Assembly: GCA_005405945.1 (NCBI GenBank)
Contig: BJHW01000001.1
Coordinates: 6,138,001 to 6,202,000 of the forward strand
DNA: 64,000 nucleotides
Reading direction: 5' to 3'
Source: Streptomyces violaceusniger
GTDB taxonomy: Bacteria; Actinomycetota; Actinomycetes; Streptomycetales; Streptomycetaceae
Below are positions 35,986 through 44,364 of the stretch, one piece after another (within the stretch, counting starts at the first letter, position 1; each line of letters begins with the position of its first letter). Both the position numbers and the translations under genes were made by a program. The notes under the pieces were generated by a model. The model saw only the letters and a list, made by a program, of their open reading frames with translations, was not told the origin of the DNA and did no database searches.

Positions 35986-36945
35986 GTGCGCATCGGTGAG
36001 CTGGCCCGGCGGGCGGGTGTGACGACCAAAGCGGTGCGCTACTACGAATCGCTGGAGTTGCTGACGCCCGAGCGGCTGGCCAACGGCTACCGGGACTACG
36101 GCGAGCACGATGTGCGGCTCGTGCGGGAGATCCGGGCGCTCAGCGGGCTCGGGCTGCCCGTGGAGCGCACCCGGCCGTTCCTGGACTGCCTCGCCGTCGG
36201 CCATCGGCACGCCGATGACTGCCCGGCCTCACTGGCCGAGTACCGGGAGGCGATCGACGAGCTCTCCCGGCGCATCGCGGGACTCACCGCGCGCCGGGCG
36301 GCACTGATCACGCATCTGCGGCAGGCCGCCCACCGCAACAGCCGTGTCCCGGCCACCGACGGAGGAGAGAGCCTGATGACCGACTACGTGAACCTGCCGC
36401 CCGACCTGCCCGTACCCGAGGACGACGGTGCGGCCGCCCACCTGCCCGGGATGTCCGCGCCGCCCCTGGAGCTGCACAGCACCGGCGATGCGACCGTCCG
36501 TCTCGACGCCCTCGGCCCGGGTCGGACGGTGCTCTACATCTACCCGCTCACCGGCCGCCCGGGCACCGACCTGCCCGAGGGGTGGGACGCGATCCCCGGG
36601 GCGCGCGGCTGCACCCCCGAGGCGTGCGGCTTCCGCGACCACTACCAGGAGTTGCTCGCGGCCGGAGCGGTCCGGGTGTTCGGGCTGTCCAGCCAGGAAA
36701 CCGACTATCAGCGCGAGGTCGTCGAGCGGCTCCGCCTGCCGTTCGAGATGCTCTCCGACCCCACGCGGAGCCTGGCGCGGGCGCTCGGTCTGCCCACGTT
36801 CGAGGTGAGCGGGCTGACCCTCTACAAGCGGCTGACGTTGATCATCCGTGACGGCGCGATCGAGCACGTCTTCTATCCGATCTTCCCGCCGAACGAGCAC
36901 GCGGACCAGGTGCTGACCTGGCTTACGGACGGCGGCGCCCGCTGA
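35986..36945 (+). CDS. MerR regulator fused (as read) to a peroxiredoxin
   Basis: GTG 35986 has GAGGTGAG seven bases upstream. Residues 1-125: MerR helix-turn-helix and coiled coil (RIGELARRAGVTTKAVRYYESLELL, LSRRIAGLTARRAALITHLRQAA). From ATG 36376: a peroxiredoxin of AhpC/BCP type with the Cys pair in GCTPEACGFRDHYQELL and the C-terminal strand LTLIIRDGAIEHVFYPIFPP. A strong GGAGGAGAG lies just before ATG 36376, and a TGA overlapping that ATG is present in the frame that a single upstream base loss would have hidden. It may therefore be two coupled genes rather than a fusion. Either way, redox sensing and peroxide reduction are linked. Confidence 0.75.
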   Translation: MRIGELARRAGVTTKAVRYYESLELLTPERLANGYRDYGEHDVRLVREIRALSGLGLPVERTRPFLDCLAVGHRHADDCPASLAEYREAIDELSRRIAGLTARRAALITHLRQAAHRNSRVPATDGGESLMTDYVNLPPDLPVPEDDGAAAHLPGMSAPPLELHSTGDATVRLDALGPGRTVLYIYPLTGRPGTDLPEGWDAIPGARGCTPEACGFRDHYQELLAAGAVRVFGLSSQETDYQREVVERLRLPFEMLSDPTRSLARALGLPTFEVSGLTLYKRLTLIIRDGAIEHVFYPIFPPNEHADQVLTWLTDGGAR

Positions 36946-37217
36946 GGCCGCTCCAGGATCCCCCTCTCCATGGCCACCACCACCGCCCTCGTCCGGTCGT
37001 TCACATCGAGCTTGGCGAACAGCCGGAGCAGATGCGTCTTCACCGTCGCCTCGGCGATCACCAGCCGTCGTCCGATCTCGGCGTTGGTGAGACCGTCCGC
37101 CACGGCGTTGAGGACGTCGGTCTCGCGCTCGGTCAGCGGGCCCTGGACGGCTGGCCGGTCGCCGCGCGGACCGGGCTGCTCGGCAGGCTCAGCATGGCGG
37201 CGTGCGCCGTCGTCCAC
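36873..37217 (-). pseudogene. LuxR/NarL-type HTH fragment
   Basis: Only the C-terminal DNA-binding part of a NarL-family response regulator remains: LTERETDVLNAVADGLTNAEIGRRLVIAEATVKTHLLRLFAKLDVNDRTRAVVVA. The receiver domain is absent; sequence upstream of about 37140 no longer matches this family and instead carries a membrane-protein fragment on the other strand. Its 3' end overlaps the peroxiredoxin end by about 70 bp. Confidence 0.75.
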
Positions 37218-37357
37218 CTCGGCGTCGGCGCGCTGGCCCGCACCGTACTGACGACCCGGCTCTCGGCGGCGCGGGCGGTGACCCGGGTCTTGTCTCCGGT
37301 GCCATGGTGATCGTCATCGGCGGTCTTCCGCTGGTGGAACGCCTCGCGGGCGCCTGA
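37145..37357 (+). pseudogene. C-terminal fragment of a membrane protein
   Basis: Two frames joined near 37305 read ARTVLTTRLSAARAVTRV and then GAMVIVIGGLPLVERLAGA before TGA 37357. This looks like the last membrane helix of an LysE/GAP-like or MFS protein. It abuts the LuxR fragment, so a deletion probably joined the two remnants. Confidence 0.4.
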
Positions 37358-37487
37358 ACGCGCCGTAGCCCCGTACACCACGCTGTACGAACTAAGCGAC
37401 GCTCGCGACCGTCCTGGGCGACGTGGCTCGCCCCGGGCGGACGCCGCCGGTGCCCAGAGGACCGGCGGCGCCCCGTCGCGCTCAGGA

Positions 37488-38234
37488 TCAGGAGCAGGGC
37501 TCGTAGAACTGCTTCCACCCGTCGCCGGGCATGGCCGGCGGCTCGGCCCTGGACCCGAACTCGCCGTACTTCTCCTTCAGCGCGTAGTCGAAGTCCCCCG
37601 GGCCGCTGCCCGCGTACGACAGACGCACGTCCCGATCCAGCTGCCCGTCACCGGAGTTGTTGAGGATCGCGAGGTCCGGGTACGGGTCGTCGCCGTAGTT
37701 GGCGATCCGGAGCTGCTGGACCTCGCCGTGGTCGCCGATGTCGGAGTGCCGGGAGCCGGCGGAGCCCAGGTCGGAGCGCTTGAGCGGGCCGGGGCGGTAC
37801 TCCGCGAGGCGCGCCGTCGAGGGGTCGTCCCCGCCGGACGGCTCGACGATGTTGACGACCATGTCCAGGGTGCCGTCGTTCCGGAAGTCGGCGACCGCGG
37901 CGGACGCGACCTCTCCCTTCTTCGCGCCGAGGAGTTCGCTGACGGCCTTCTTCGTGCCGAACGAGCCGTCCGCCGCCCCCCACTGGATCGTCATCTTGGT
38001 GCCGGTGTGCCCAGGATTCACGATCTTGTCCGGGTGGCCGTCACCGTCGAGGTCTCCGATCAGCGTTGTGGCATCGGCCAGACACGGGCCCGCCGCCTCG
38101 GCGACCTTGCCGGACCGTTCCGCGCCACCCGAGGGCGACGACCCGGTCGCACTGGCCTGGTAACCCGCGACAGTCAGGGTCAGGGCGACGGCCGCGATCG
38201 GCGCGGCGATCAGACGTGACCGTTTGCGAAGCAT
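37488..38234 (-). CDS. Secreted FG-GAP/VCBS repeat protein
   Basis: 248 residues from ATG 38234 with TTAGGAG upstream. An N-terminal signal peptide (LIAAPIAAVALTLTVAGYQASA) precedes FG-GAP-like repeats with calcium-loop motifs: DLDGDGHPDKIVNPG, DFRNDGTLDMVVNI and NYGDDPYPDLAILNN. The C-terminal part has a Cys pair with the early Cys (GPCLAD, FYEPCS). Probably an extracellular beta-propeller-type protein of unknown ligand. Lies between the LuxR fragment and a DUF4232 lipoprotein gene on the same strand. Confidence 0.8.
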   Translation of the reverse strand: MLRKRSRLIAAPIAAVALTLTVAGYQASATGSSPSGGAERSGKVAEAAGPCLADATTLIGDLDGDGHPDKIVNPGHTGTKMTIQWGAADGSFGTKKAVSELLGAKKGEVASAAVADFRNDGTLDMVVNIVEPSGGDDPSTARLAEYRPGPLKRSDLGSAGSRHSDIGDHGEVQQLRIANYGDDPYPDLAILNNSGDGQLDRDVRLSYAGSGPGDFDYALKEKYGEFGSRAEPPAMPGDGWKQFYEPCS

Positions 38235-38303
38235 CTACGAACTCCTAACGTCGTTGCTGTGAGATCCGCGGCGCGGAGCCGACCCCCTTACGGGTCTTAC
38301 GGG

Positions 38304-39014
38304 CTACTGGTCCGTTCCGCCGAAGGGGACGGCATCCGCGGCGGAGGTGTGCCAGTTGGTGACGATGGGCTTGTCGACGGTGATGGTGCCGACCGGCAGG
38401 GAGACCGGGTTGGGGTCCTCGGCACCGATCCCGACGATGATGCTGTCCAGCTCCTTGCCACCGTTTTCCTTGGTGGTCTTCGGGTTCACCCCGGCATAGG
38501 CGGTCGTTCCCTTGCCCAGCGTGATCGCCGGGCCAACGGCCTGCTCCGCGGGGCCCGCCTCGGTGCCGTCCGACCCGAAGGCGATGGTGGGAAGCGCGGC
38601 GGGCAGAGTGCAGGTGATCCCCGGCTTGGCCTTCGCGATGACCAGGATGTATCCACCGGCCTGCGTCTCGGCCCTGGTGCTCCAGGAAATGTCGTTGGCC
38701 CCGCACACCTGCCCGACCTTGGCCCGCTCACCGTTCCCGGTGTCGACGCCGGAACCATCCTGGGTCCCCTTGCCCTTCGCCTCGGAGGACTCGCCCGATG
38801 AGCCGGAGGCGTTGTTCTTGCCGGCCTCCGCCTCGGTCGTGGCATCAGCCTTGTCCTCAGTCTTGGCCTCCGTCTTGGCATCGGCGGAGGCGGACGAGTC
38901 GCCGGACCGACTGCTCGTGTCGTCCGAGTTCTGGCAAGCGGTGGCGAACATCGCGGCCGTCACCAGCAGACCTGCACCGGCGAACATCCGGACCCGGGAG
39001 CGGTTGATAAGCAT
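38304..39014 (-). CDS. DUF4232-type lipoprotein
   Basis: 236 residues from ATG 39014 with GAGGGT upstream. The signal peptide ends in the lipobox FATAC; a long Ala/Glu/Lys/Asp linker (ADAKTEAKTEDKADATTE) precedes the conserved domain (CGANDISWSTRAETQAGGYIL, CTLPAALPTIAFG, ITLGKGTTAYAGV, VSLPVGTITVDKPIVTNWHT). Two Cys in the domain probably form a disulfide. Paralogue of the lipoprotein at 30544; both have contiguous 11-bp repeats upstream. Confidence 0.85.
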   Translation of the reverse strand: MLINRSRVRMFAGAGLLVTAAMFATACQNSDDTSSRSGDSSASADAKTEAKTEDKADATTEAEAGKNNASGSSGESSEAKGKGTQDGSGVDTGNGERAKVGQVCGANDISWSTRAETQAGGYILVIAKAKPGITCTLPAALPTIAFGSDGTEAGPAEQAVGPAITLGKGTTAYAGVNPKTTKENGGKELDSIIVGIGAEDPNPVSLPVGTITVDKPIVTNWHTSAADAVPFGGTDQ

Positions 39015-39091
39015 GGAATGACCCTCTTCGTCATCAGTGGAGTACTGCGCCCGGCGACGTTTCGCTCGGTGTGCCACCCACCCTGCCGGTG

Positions 39092-39135
39092 ACCGCTACC
39101 GTTCCATTGGCGCTCCACTAACGAATCGCTGACGC
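39092..39135 (-). promoter_or_regulatory. Four contiguous 11-bp direct repeats
   Basis: Read on the minus strand: GCGTCAGCGAT, TCGTTAGTGGA, GCGCCAATGGA, ACGGTAGCGGT, covering 39135 down to 39092 with no gap, about 80 bp upstream of the DUF4232 start. Consensus nCGTYAGYGGn, the same as at 30412-30433 and 34512-34544. Confidence 0.7.
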
Positions 39136-39193
39136 ACCATCAATGCGCGCCCCCGGGCGGAAGTTGGTGGTGTGAGTGCCGGTGTCGCGTACG

Positions 39194-40183
39194 TCAGCGC
39201 AGAGCGGTGGCGTTGGCGGGAGAGCCGACGCCGCCGGTGAGGTTGAGAGGCTTGACGGTCAGGAGGCTGGTCCAGCGGCCGGTGGCCCGGCAGTCAGCCG
39301 TCAGAGCGGTCAGGTTCCACAGCTCACCCAACGGCAGGCCGAGCTTGGCGATCAGTTCCTGGTGCATCATGCCGTCGTCCTCGGGCGCGCTGGCGTGGAA
39401 GTCGCTCTCGGGCACCACGGGGAGGACTTCGACGGCGAAGGTGTCCGTGGCCAGCAGCGCGATGCGGTGGTCCCAGCACCAGGCGGCGAAGTCCCGGGAC
39501 TGGACGAACCCGGTGGCGCGTCGCTCGGCGCGGACCGCGGCTCGTGCGCCGGGTTCGGCGGTGAGGTACCAGTGGGCCCAGCCGGTGTGGACGAGAACCA
39601 GATCACCGGGTTCGACCCGGCAGCGCTGTGCCTCAAGCGCCGCGTCGAGCAGTTCGGGGCCGAGGGCGGGGCCCGTCGTGTGGTCGAGCGGTGTGCCGCG
39701 GTCGCGGAGGAGGCCGTCGATGTCGATGAGGAGCGCGCGCCCGGCCAGCGGGGTCTCGGCCCACAACTGCACGCCCAGGCGTGGGCTTCGCGGCGCGATC
39801 TCATCGTCGGGCACGGCGTTGTAGAAGCCGTGCCCGGAGGCGCGGCGGTGGCGCAGGCCGTCGATCTGGCTGCTGGCCTGGAGGTGGAAGCCCTCCAGGA
39901 CGTCGTCGCGGGCCTGCTCGTGTTTGGCGGTGATGCGGTGGTGGGGGATGGAGCGGGCCCGGGACATGGGCGGGTCGAAGGCGTCGAGGGCGTGGTCGAG
40001 GTTGAAGGCGCGTCCGTCGTGGACCTCTTGCGCCGCCCGCCGGATCTGTTGGGGGCCCGCGAAGTTGGCCATGCCGCGTTCGGGCTGGTCGGTGAAGAGG
40101 TACCAGCTGGAACCGGGCGGGGCATCGGTGCGCTGCAGCAGCTCGTCGTAGGTGAGGTGCGGGGGCGGAACGGGGTGGGACAA
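39194..40183 (-). CDS. Cyclase-family metal-dependent hydrolase
   Basis: 329 residues, starting at TTG 40183 (no ATG/GTG fits the conserved start, and the ribosome binding site is weak). Belongs to the cyclase/kynurenine-formamidase-like family (PF04199 type): PPMSRARSIPHHRI, the metal-site variant SSQIDGLRHRR, GVQLWAETPLAGRALLIDIDGL, LVLVHTGWAHWYL, and NLTALTADCRATGRWTSLLTVKPLNL near the end. Likely hydrolyses an amide, lactone or ring of an aromatic-type substrate. It ends the IclR-TRAP-dehydrogenase locus, all on the minus strand. Confidence 0.8.
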   Translation of the reverse strand: MSHPVPPPHLTYDELLQRTDAPPGSSWYLFTDQPERGMANFAGPQQIRRAAQEVHDGRAFNLDHALDAFDPPMSRARSIPHHRITAKHEQARDDVLEGFHLQASSQIDGLRHRRASGHGFYNAVPDDEIAPRSPRLGVQLWAETPLAGRALLIDIDGLLRDRGTPLDHTTGPALGPELLDAALEAQRCRVEPGDLVLVHTGWAHWYLTAEPGARAAVRAERRATGFVQSRDFAAWCWDHRIALLATDTFAVEVLPVVPESDFHASAPEDDGMMHQELIAKLGLPLGELWNLTALTADCRATGRWTSLLTVKPLNLTGGVGSPANATALR

Positions 40184-40208
40184 GGGGAAGGGCGCTTTCT
40201 GTCCGGGG

Positions 40209-40256
40209 CTTCAAGGGTTTCAAGGGCTTCGGGGGCTTCGGGGGCTTCAAGGGCAG
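40209..40256. repeat. Short GGGCTTC(A/G)A/G repeats at the IclR 3' end
   Basis: About five 9-bp units of GGGCTTCGG or GGGTTTCAA type between the IclR stop codon and the cyclase start. They code for Pro-Lys repeats in an unused frame. Confidence 0.7.
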
Positions 40257-40995
40257 CGGGCGGCGATGGCGTCGGCCGCCCGGCGTACTTCGGTGATGAC
40301 GCGTGGGTGGTCGGCGGCGGGCAGGTCGCTGCTGGGGCCGGCGACGCTGAGCGCGCCGAGGAGCTGTTCGTCGCGGTGGATGGCGGCGCTGATGGCGGTG
40401 ACGTCCAGGACCCGTTCGCTGAGGGAGACGGCGTGGCCGTCCTCCTTGGTGCGCTGGAGCTCTTCACGCAGGTCCGCGGCGCTGACACGTTCGCCGGAGA
40501 TCCGGGTGAAGGGGGCGACGCTGTCGACGTAGGTGTCGAGTTCCTCCTCGGGCAGCCAGGCGGCCAGGGATTTCCCGGCGCCCAGGTGCAGGGGAGCTTT
40601 TCGCCGATGGGCAGTTGGTAACGGAGCGGATTGAGGCCCTCGACGCGGGCGATCAGCACGCGGGAGAGGCCGACGCGTACGTACAGGGTGGACGTCATGC
40701 CGGTGGTCGCGGCCAGTTCCTGCAGCACGGGCAGGGCGACCTGGCTGAGCCGGTTGTTGACCAGGAAGGCGTGGGCGGTGGCCACGGACGCTGGTCCCGC
40801 GACGTAACCGGGTTCTTCCTTGACGGCGTAGCCGCGGTCGACGAGAACGTTCAGGATGCGCTGGGCGGTGGCCACGTGCAGCTCGGAGCGGCGCGCGATC
40901 TCGCTCAGGCGCAGGGGGTGGCGGGCGTCGTCCAGCACGGACAGAACGTCGAAGGCTCGGTCGACCGAGCGCATCGGAGAGGCGGGGGCGGCCAT
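40247..40995 (-). CDS. IclR-family regulator (one frameshift)
   Basis: Starts at ATG 40995 with CAGGAG eight bases upstream. The IclR winged helix is MRSVDRAFDVLSVLDDARHPLRLSEIARRSELHVATAQRILNVL; the effector domain continues (LQELAATTGMTSTLYVRVG, then after one base loss near 40593 HLGAGKSLAAWLPEEEL, LLGALSVAGPSSDLPA). Repaired length is 250 codons. The 17-bp palindrome 40 bp upstream is a likely autoregulatory site. It probably controls the neighbouring cyclase, permease and dehydrogenase genes. Confidence 0.85.
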
Positions 40996-41034
40996 GGGTC
41001 GGCTCCTGGGTGGTCTGCTCGGCTGCGGAATGTC

Positions 41035-41051
41035 CTGATAAGTGTTATCAG
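41035..41051. promoter_or_regulatory. 17-bp perfect palindrome CTGATAA-GTG-TTATCAG
   Basis: Arms of 7 bp, spacer 3. It stands 40 bp upstream of the IclR start and 51 bp downstream of the small membrane gene. A half-site-like TGATAAGT also occurs at 44306-44313, upstream of the dehydrogenase-RraA gene, so the same regulator may act at both ends of the locus. Confidence 0.7.
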
Positions 41052-41101
41052 CATGCGAGCAGCGGCGTGGTGCGCACAAGATCCACCCGGAGCGGTACGT
41101 C

Positions 41102-41446
41102 CTATTCCGGCCGCGGTGCGGTTTCGGCGGTTTGGGGCTCGGGTGTGGCCGTGGTCGTGGCCGTAGCCGTGCCCGCTGCCGTGGTCGTGGCCGTAGCCGT
41201 CCCCTTAGCCGAAGTCGTGGCCGGTTCCGGGTCGCCGGGACGGGCGTACGACAGGACGTAGGCGAGCAGGCCGGTGATGCCGGCGGTGATGAAGGTCGGG
41301 GGCCCGGCGGTGGTCGCGACACCGTTGACCCAGGCGGCGTCGCCGAGCGCCAGTCCCAGCGTCTGGCCCGCGACGATGCAGAGGCCGCCGAGCAGAAAGC
41401 CGAGGACGCCGAGGCGGAAGAGGATTTTGATCAGGTGGGTGGGCAT
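41102..41446 (-). CDS. Small membrane protein after TRAP permease
   Basis: 114 residues from ATG 41446 with GAGGT eight bases upstream. Two or three membrane helices (ILFRLGVLGFLLGGLCIVAG, PTFITAGITGLLAYVLSYA) and a disordered Thr/Ala tail. Position directly downstream of the large permease gene suggests a small accessory subunit like DctQ, but DctQ proteins have four helices, so this is uncertain. Confidence 0.65.
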   Translation of the reverse strand: MPTHLIKILFRLGVLGFLLGGLCIVAGQTLGLALGDAAWVNGVATTAGPPTFITAGITGLLAYVLSYARPGDPEPATTSAKGTATATTTAAGTATATTTATPEPQTAETAPRPE

Positions 41447-41472
41447 GGCACGACCTCGTGTGGAAGGGCGGA

Positions 41473-42809
41473 TCAGACGGGCAGCACGCCGGTGGCCACC
41501 GCGGCGCCGATCAGGAGGATCGGCAGGCAGTAGTAACCGACGAGGGGGACGAACGTGCGGGCCGGGTTGACTCCGGCGATGCCGCTGGCCACGTAGATCG
41601 GGGCGCCGGACGGCGGCGAGGCGCCCTCGGTGGAGGCGAAGATCAGCACGGCGACGCAGGCGGTGGCGGCCGGCACTCCGGCCTCGGCCAGGGACGAGAC
41701 GGCGACCGGGCCGATGGCGGCCATGGTGGCGCTCGCGGTGAGCGGGATGGCGACGGCGACGACGATCACCCCCACGATCAGGGCCATGGCCCACTTCGGC
41801 GCGTGCAACTGCCCGAGCACATCGGTCAGTTGCTGGGGCAGGCCGAGCTCACCGAGGACGTTCGAGGCGGAGAACGCGGCCACGATCGTGACGCCGATGA
41901 CCCCGAATTGCGGCGCGGCCCCCTCCAGCAGTTGCCACCACCCGCGGCCGGCGCGGGCAGCTGGCGGCGGCCCAGGAACAGCACGATCGCGATGAGCAGG
42001 ACCGGTATCCAGGTGATCAGGCTGATCGCGTCCGACATCACGACACCGACGTAACGGCCCAGCTCGCCGCCGGTCGGTCCGCGGGTCAGCAACAGGGGAA
42101 CGATCATCCCGGCGAACAGGAACAGGCTGGTCCACCCCGCGCCCAGGCTGGCCCTGAGCGGCAACAGATCGGCGCGGTCCATGGGCTGGATCTTGTGGCG
42201 GCGGACCATCCAGAACGCCGCCAGCAGGCGATAGCCCAGACACCACAGCCCGCCCAGGAACAGCGGCAGCACGATCTCGTCCTTGGAGACCAGCGCCGCC
42301 ACACCGGCCGAGCCCATCAGGATGAACATGGTGGAGCTGAACGGGAAGGTGACGCCCATACCCGCGCCACCGGCGGCGACGGTGGCGGCGAGTTCACCGC
42401 TGACCTTGGAGCGCTTCATCCACGGGATGGTCACCGAGCCGACGGCGGCGGTGACGGCCGCTCCGACGTGGGCGATGGCGCCGAAGACGCCCGCGGCGAC
42501 GGTCGAGGTGTAGACCGGTCCGCCCCGCAGCCGACCGAGCAGGGAGTTGAGGATGTTCAGCAACTGGTCCAGGACCGGCGTACGGCTCAGCAGGTAGCTC
42601 ATGAACACGAAGGCCAGGGCGGCGAAAGTGACCTCCTCCTGCATCGCTTCGGCGAATCCGTCCCACATGACGTGGGCGATGTCGCCGCCTGCGAACAGGC
42701 CGGTCACCACGAATCCGACGAGGAGGGCTTCGCCGATGTTCCTCTTCAGTACGGCGTTCCAGACGATGATGGCCGTCATGTAGGAGACCAGGGCCCATAT
42801 CGCGATCAC
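41473..42809 (-). CDS. TRAP-type transporter large permease (one frameshift)
   Basis: Starts at GTG 42809 in a GTGA overlap with the gene before it. Multi-span membrane protein with DctM-family features: IGEALLVGFVVTGLFAGGD, VYTSTVAAGVFGAIAHVGAAVTAAVGSVTIPWMKR, AAGGAGMGVTFPFSSTMFILMGSAGV. After one base loss near 41945 it continues as FGVIGVTIVAAFSASNVLGELG and ends at 41473; repair gives 446 codons. No solute-binding DctP gene is in the window. Likely imports the substrate of the locus. Confidence 0.75.
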
Positions 42810-44278
42810 GCTGCTTCTCCTGCGGGTGCTCCTGCCGGTCCGCCCGCGGGTGCTCCCGCCGGTCCGCCCGCGGCCTGTCCGGCCCGCTCGGCCTGTTCGT
42901 GCCTGTCGTCGCCTCGCCCGGCCCGGATGCTGCTGCGGCGGCGCGCCTCGTCGGCCTCGATCTCACGCGCCGCGACCAGGGTCGACTCTGCCTCTTCGGC
43001 GGGAAGGACGGCGACTCCGTCGCCGTCCGCGACGACCAGGTCACCGGGCCCGCACACCGCGCCTCCCACGGCGACGGCGACGTTCACCCTGCCGGGCCCG
43101 TCCTTGTAGGGGCCGGCGGGGGTGACCGCGCGCGCCCAGACCGGGAAGCCGATCTCTTCGAGGACCTCCACGTCGCGGGCCGCGCCGTCGAGCACCATAC
43201 CGACCACCCCGCGAGCCTTGGCGCGCTCGGCGATCAGCTCGCCGATCAGGGCGCGGGAGGTGTCCCCCTGACCGTCGACCACGATCAGGTCACCGGGCCC
43301 GGCGATCCGCAGCGCTTCGTGGATGGCCCGGTTGTCCCCGGCCCGCGTCAACACCGTCAGCGCGCGGCCCACCGCGCGGGCGCCGGTCCACAGCGGGCTG
43401 ATGCCGGAGTCGACCAGACCCAGCCGGTCGCGCGCATCGCCGATGTTGGCAGTCGGCAGCCCCGCGTAGGCCGCCAGCAGTTCGTCGGTCACCAGCGGTG
43501 CGGCGCTCAGCCCCTCCGGGCGGGCGGCGAGGGTGTGCAGCCTGCTGATGTCGCGGGCCAGGGCCGCGTCCAGGCCGAGATCCGCCATCAGATCGGCCGC
43601 GGCGGCCACCTCACCGGCCCGCCGCAGCCCGTGCTTAAACGTTCCCGCGTACAGACGTTCCAATGTGGCCTCGCCGTCGGCCAGCTCCTGCGCGATCTGC
43701 CGGCGCACCCAGGGCTCGTCCCCGGCGGCACGGCCCGCTTCCACCGTCTGCACGATGACCGCGCCCAGCCCCTTCATGAACAGGCTGCGCAACAGCTTGC
43801 GCGCCGACGCCGCGCCCGGCTCCCCGCCCAGGTCCTCCACGGGCGCACCCAGCGCTCGGAAGTGCTCCGCCACCACCGAGGCCCCGCGGCCGCTGACCAT
43901 CAGAGCCGTGCGGTGGCGGTACGTGGGCACCGAGCCGATCACGGACACATCCGCGAAGACCGCCCGCCCACCCTCGCCGACGATGCCGTCGATCGTCCGC
44001 TTGAGCTCCGGCGCACCGGCGTTCATGTCGGCGAAGACGACATCGGCCCGCAGATGCGGCGCCGCCTCCGCCGCCACCGCCACGGCGGCCTTGGCCCCCG
44101 TCAGCCCCAGCACAAGATCAGCCTCCGCGACCGCCTCCGCCACGCTGCCCGCCCGCGTGACGCCGGCCGGCGTCGGCACGTCGCCGGGGTCATACGCCAC
44201 CACGGACCAGCCGTTTTCCGCGAACCCCACGGCGTACAACGCCCCGGCCTCGCCCAGCCCAAGGATCCCCACACGCAT
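42806..44278 (-). CDS. Hydroxyacid dehydrogenase fused to an RraA-like aldolase
   Basis: 490 residues from ATG 44278 with GAGG seven bases upstream. Residues 1-270: 6-phosphogluconate-dehydrogenase-like NAD(P) domain (RVGILGLGEAGALYAVGFAENG) with a helical DUF1932-type second domain (GAASARKLLRSLFMKGLGAV). Residues 275-450: RraA/HMG-aldolase domain (LPTANIGDARDRLG, GDLIVVDGQGDTSRALIGELIAERAKARGVVGMVLDGAARD). A Pro/Ala/Gly tail with tandem repeats ends the protein. No Met sits at the domain junction, so this fusion looks genuine. Such a pair could oxidise a hydroxyacid and then cleave the product. Confidence 0.75.
   Translation of the reverse strand: MRVGILGLGEAGALYAVGFAENGWSVVAYDPGDVPTPAGVTRAGSVAEAVAEADLVLGLTGAKAAVAVAAEAAPHLRADVVFADMNAGAPELKRTIDGIVGEGGRAVFADVSVIGSVPTYRHRTALMVSGRGASVVAEHFRALGAPVEDLGGEPGAASARKLLRSLFMKGLGAVIVQTVEAGRAAGDEPWVRRQIAQELADGEATLERLYAGTFKHGLRRAGEVAAAADLMADLGLDAALARDISRLHTLAARPEGLSAAPLVTDELLAAYAGLPTANIGDARDRLGLVDSGISPLWTGARAVGRALTVLTRAGDNRAIHEALRIAGPGDLIVVDGQGDTSRALIGELIAERAKARGVVGMVLDGAARDVEVLEEIGFPVWARAVTPAGPYKDGPGRVNVAVAVGGAVCGPGDLVVADGDGVAVLPAEEAESTLVAAREIEADEARRRSSIRAGRGDDRHEQAERAGQAAGGPAGAPAGGPAGAPAGEAA
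42824..42871. repeat. Two 24-bp tandem repeats
   Basis: GGGTGCTCCTGCCGGTCCGC-type units at 42824-42847 and 42848-42871, encoding the GGPAGAPA repeats at the C-terminus of the dehydrogenase-aldolase fusion. Confidence 0.85.
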
Positions 44279-44364
44279 CGATGGCCTCATTTTTCTCGTA
44301 GAGTGATAAGTTTTCTCGCGAAAGGTGGGAGGATGTTGCCTAGGTGTGAACGCGGAGTCAAGGG

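Noticed and set aside
39092..39135. CRISPR-like array
   Set aside because: Units are contiguous 11-mers without spacers; no cas genes are present.
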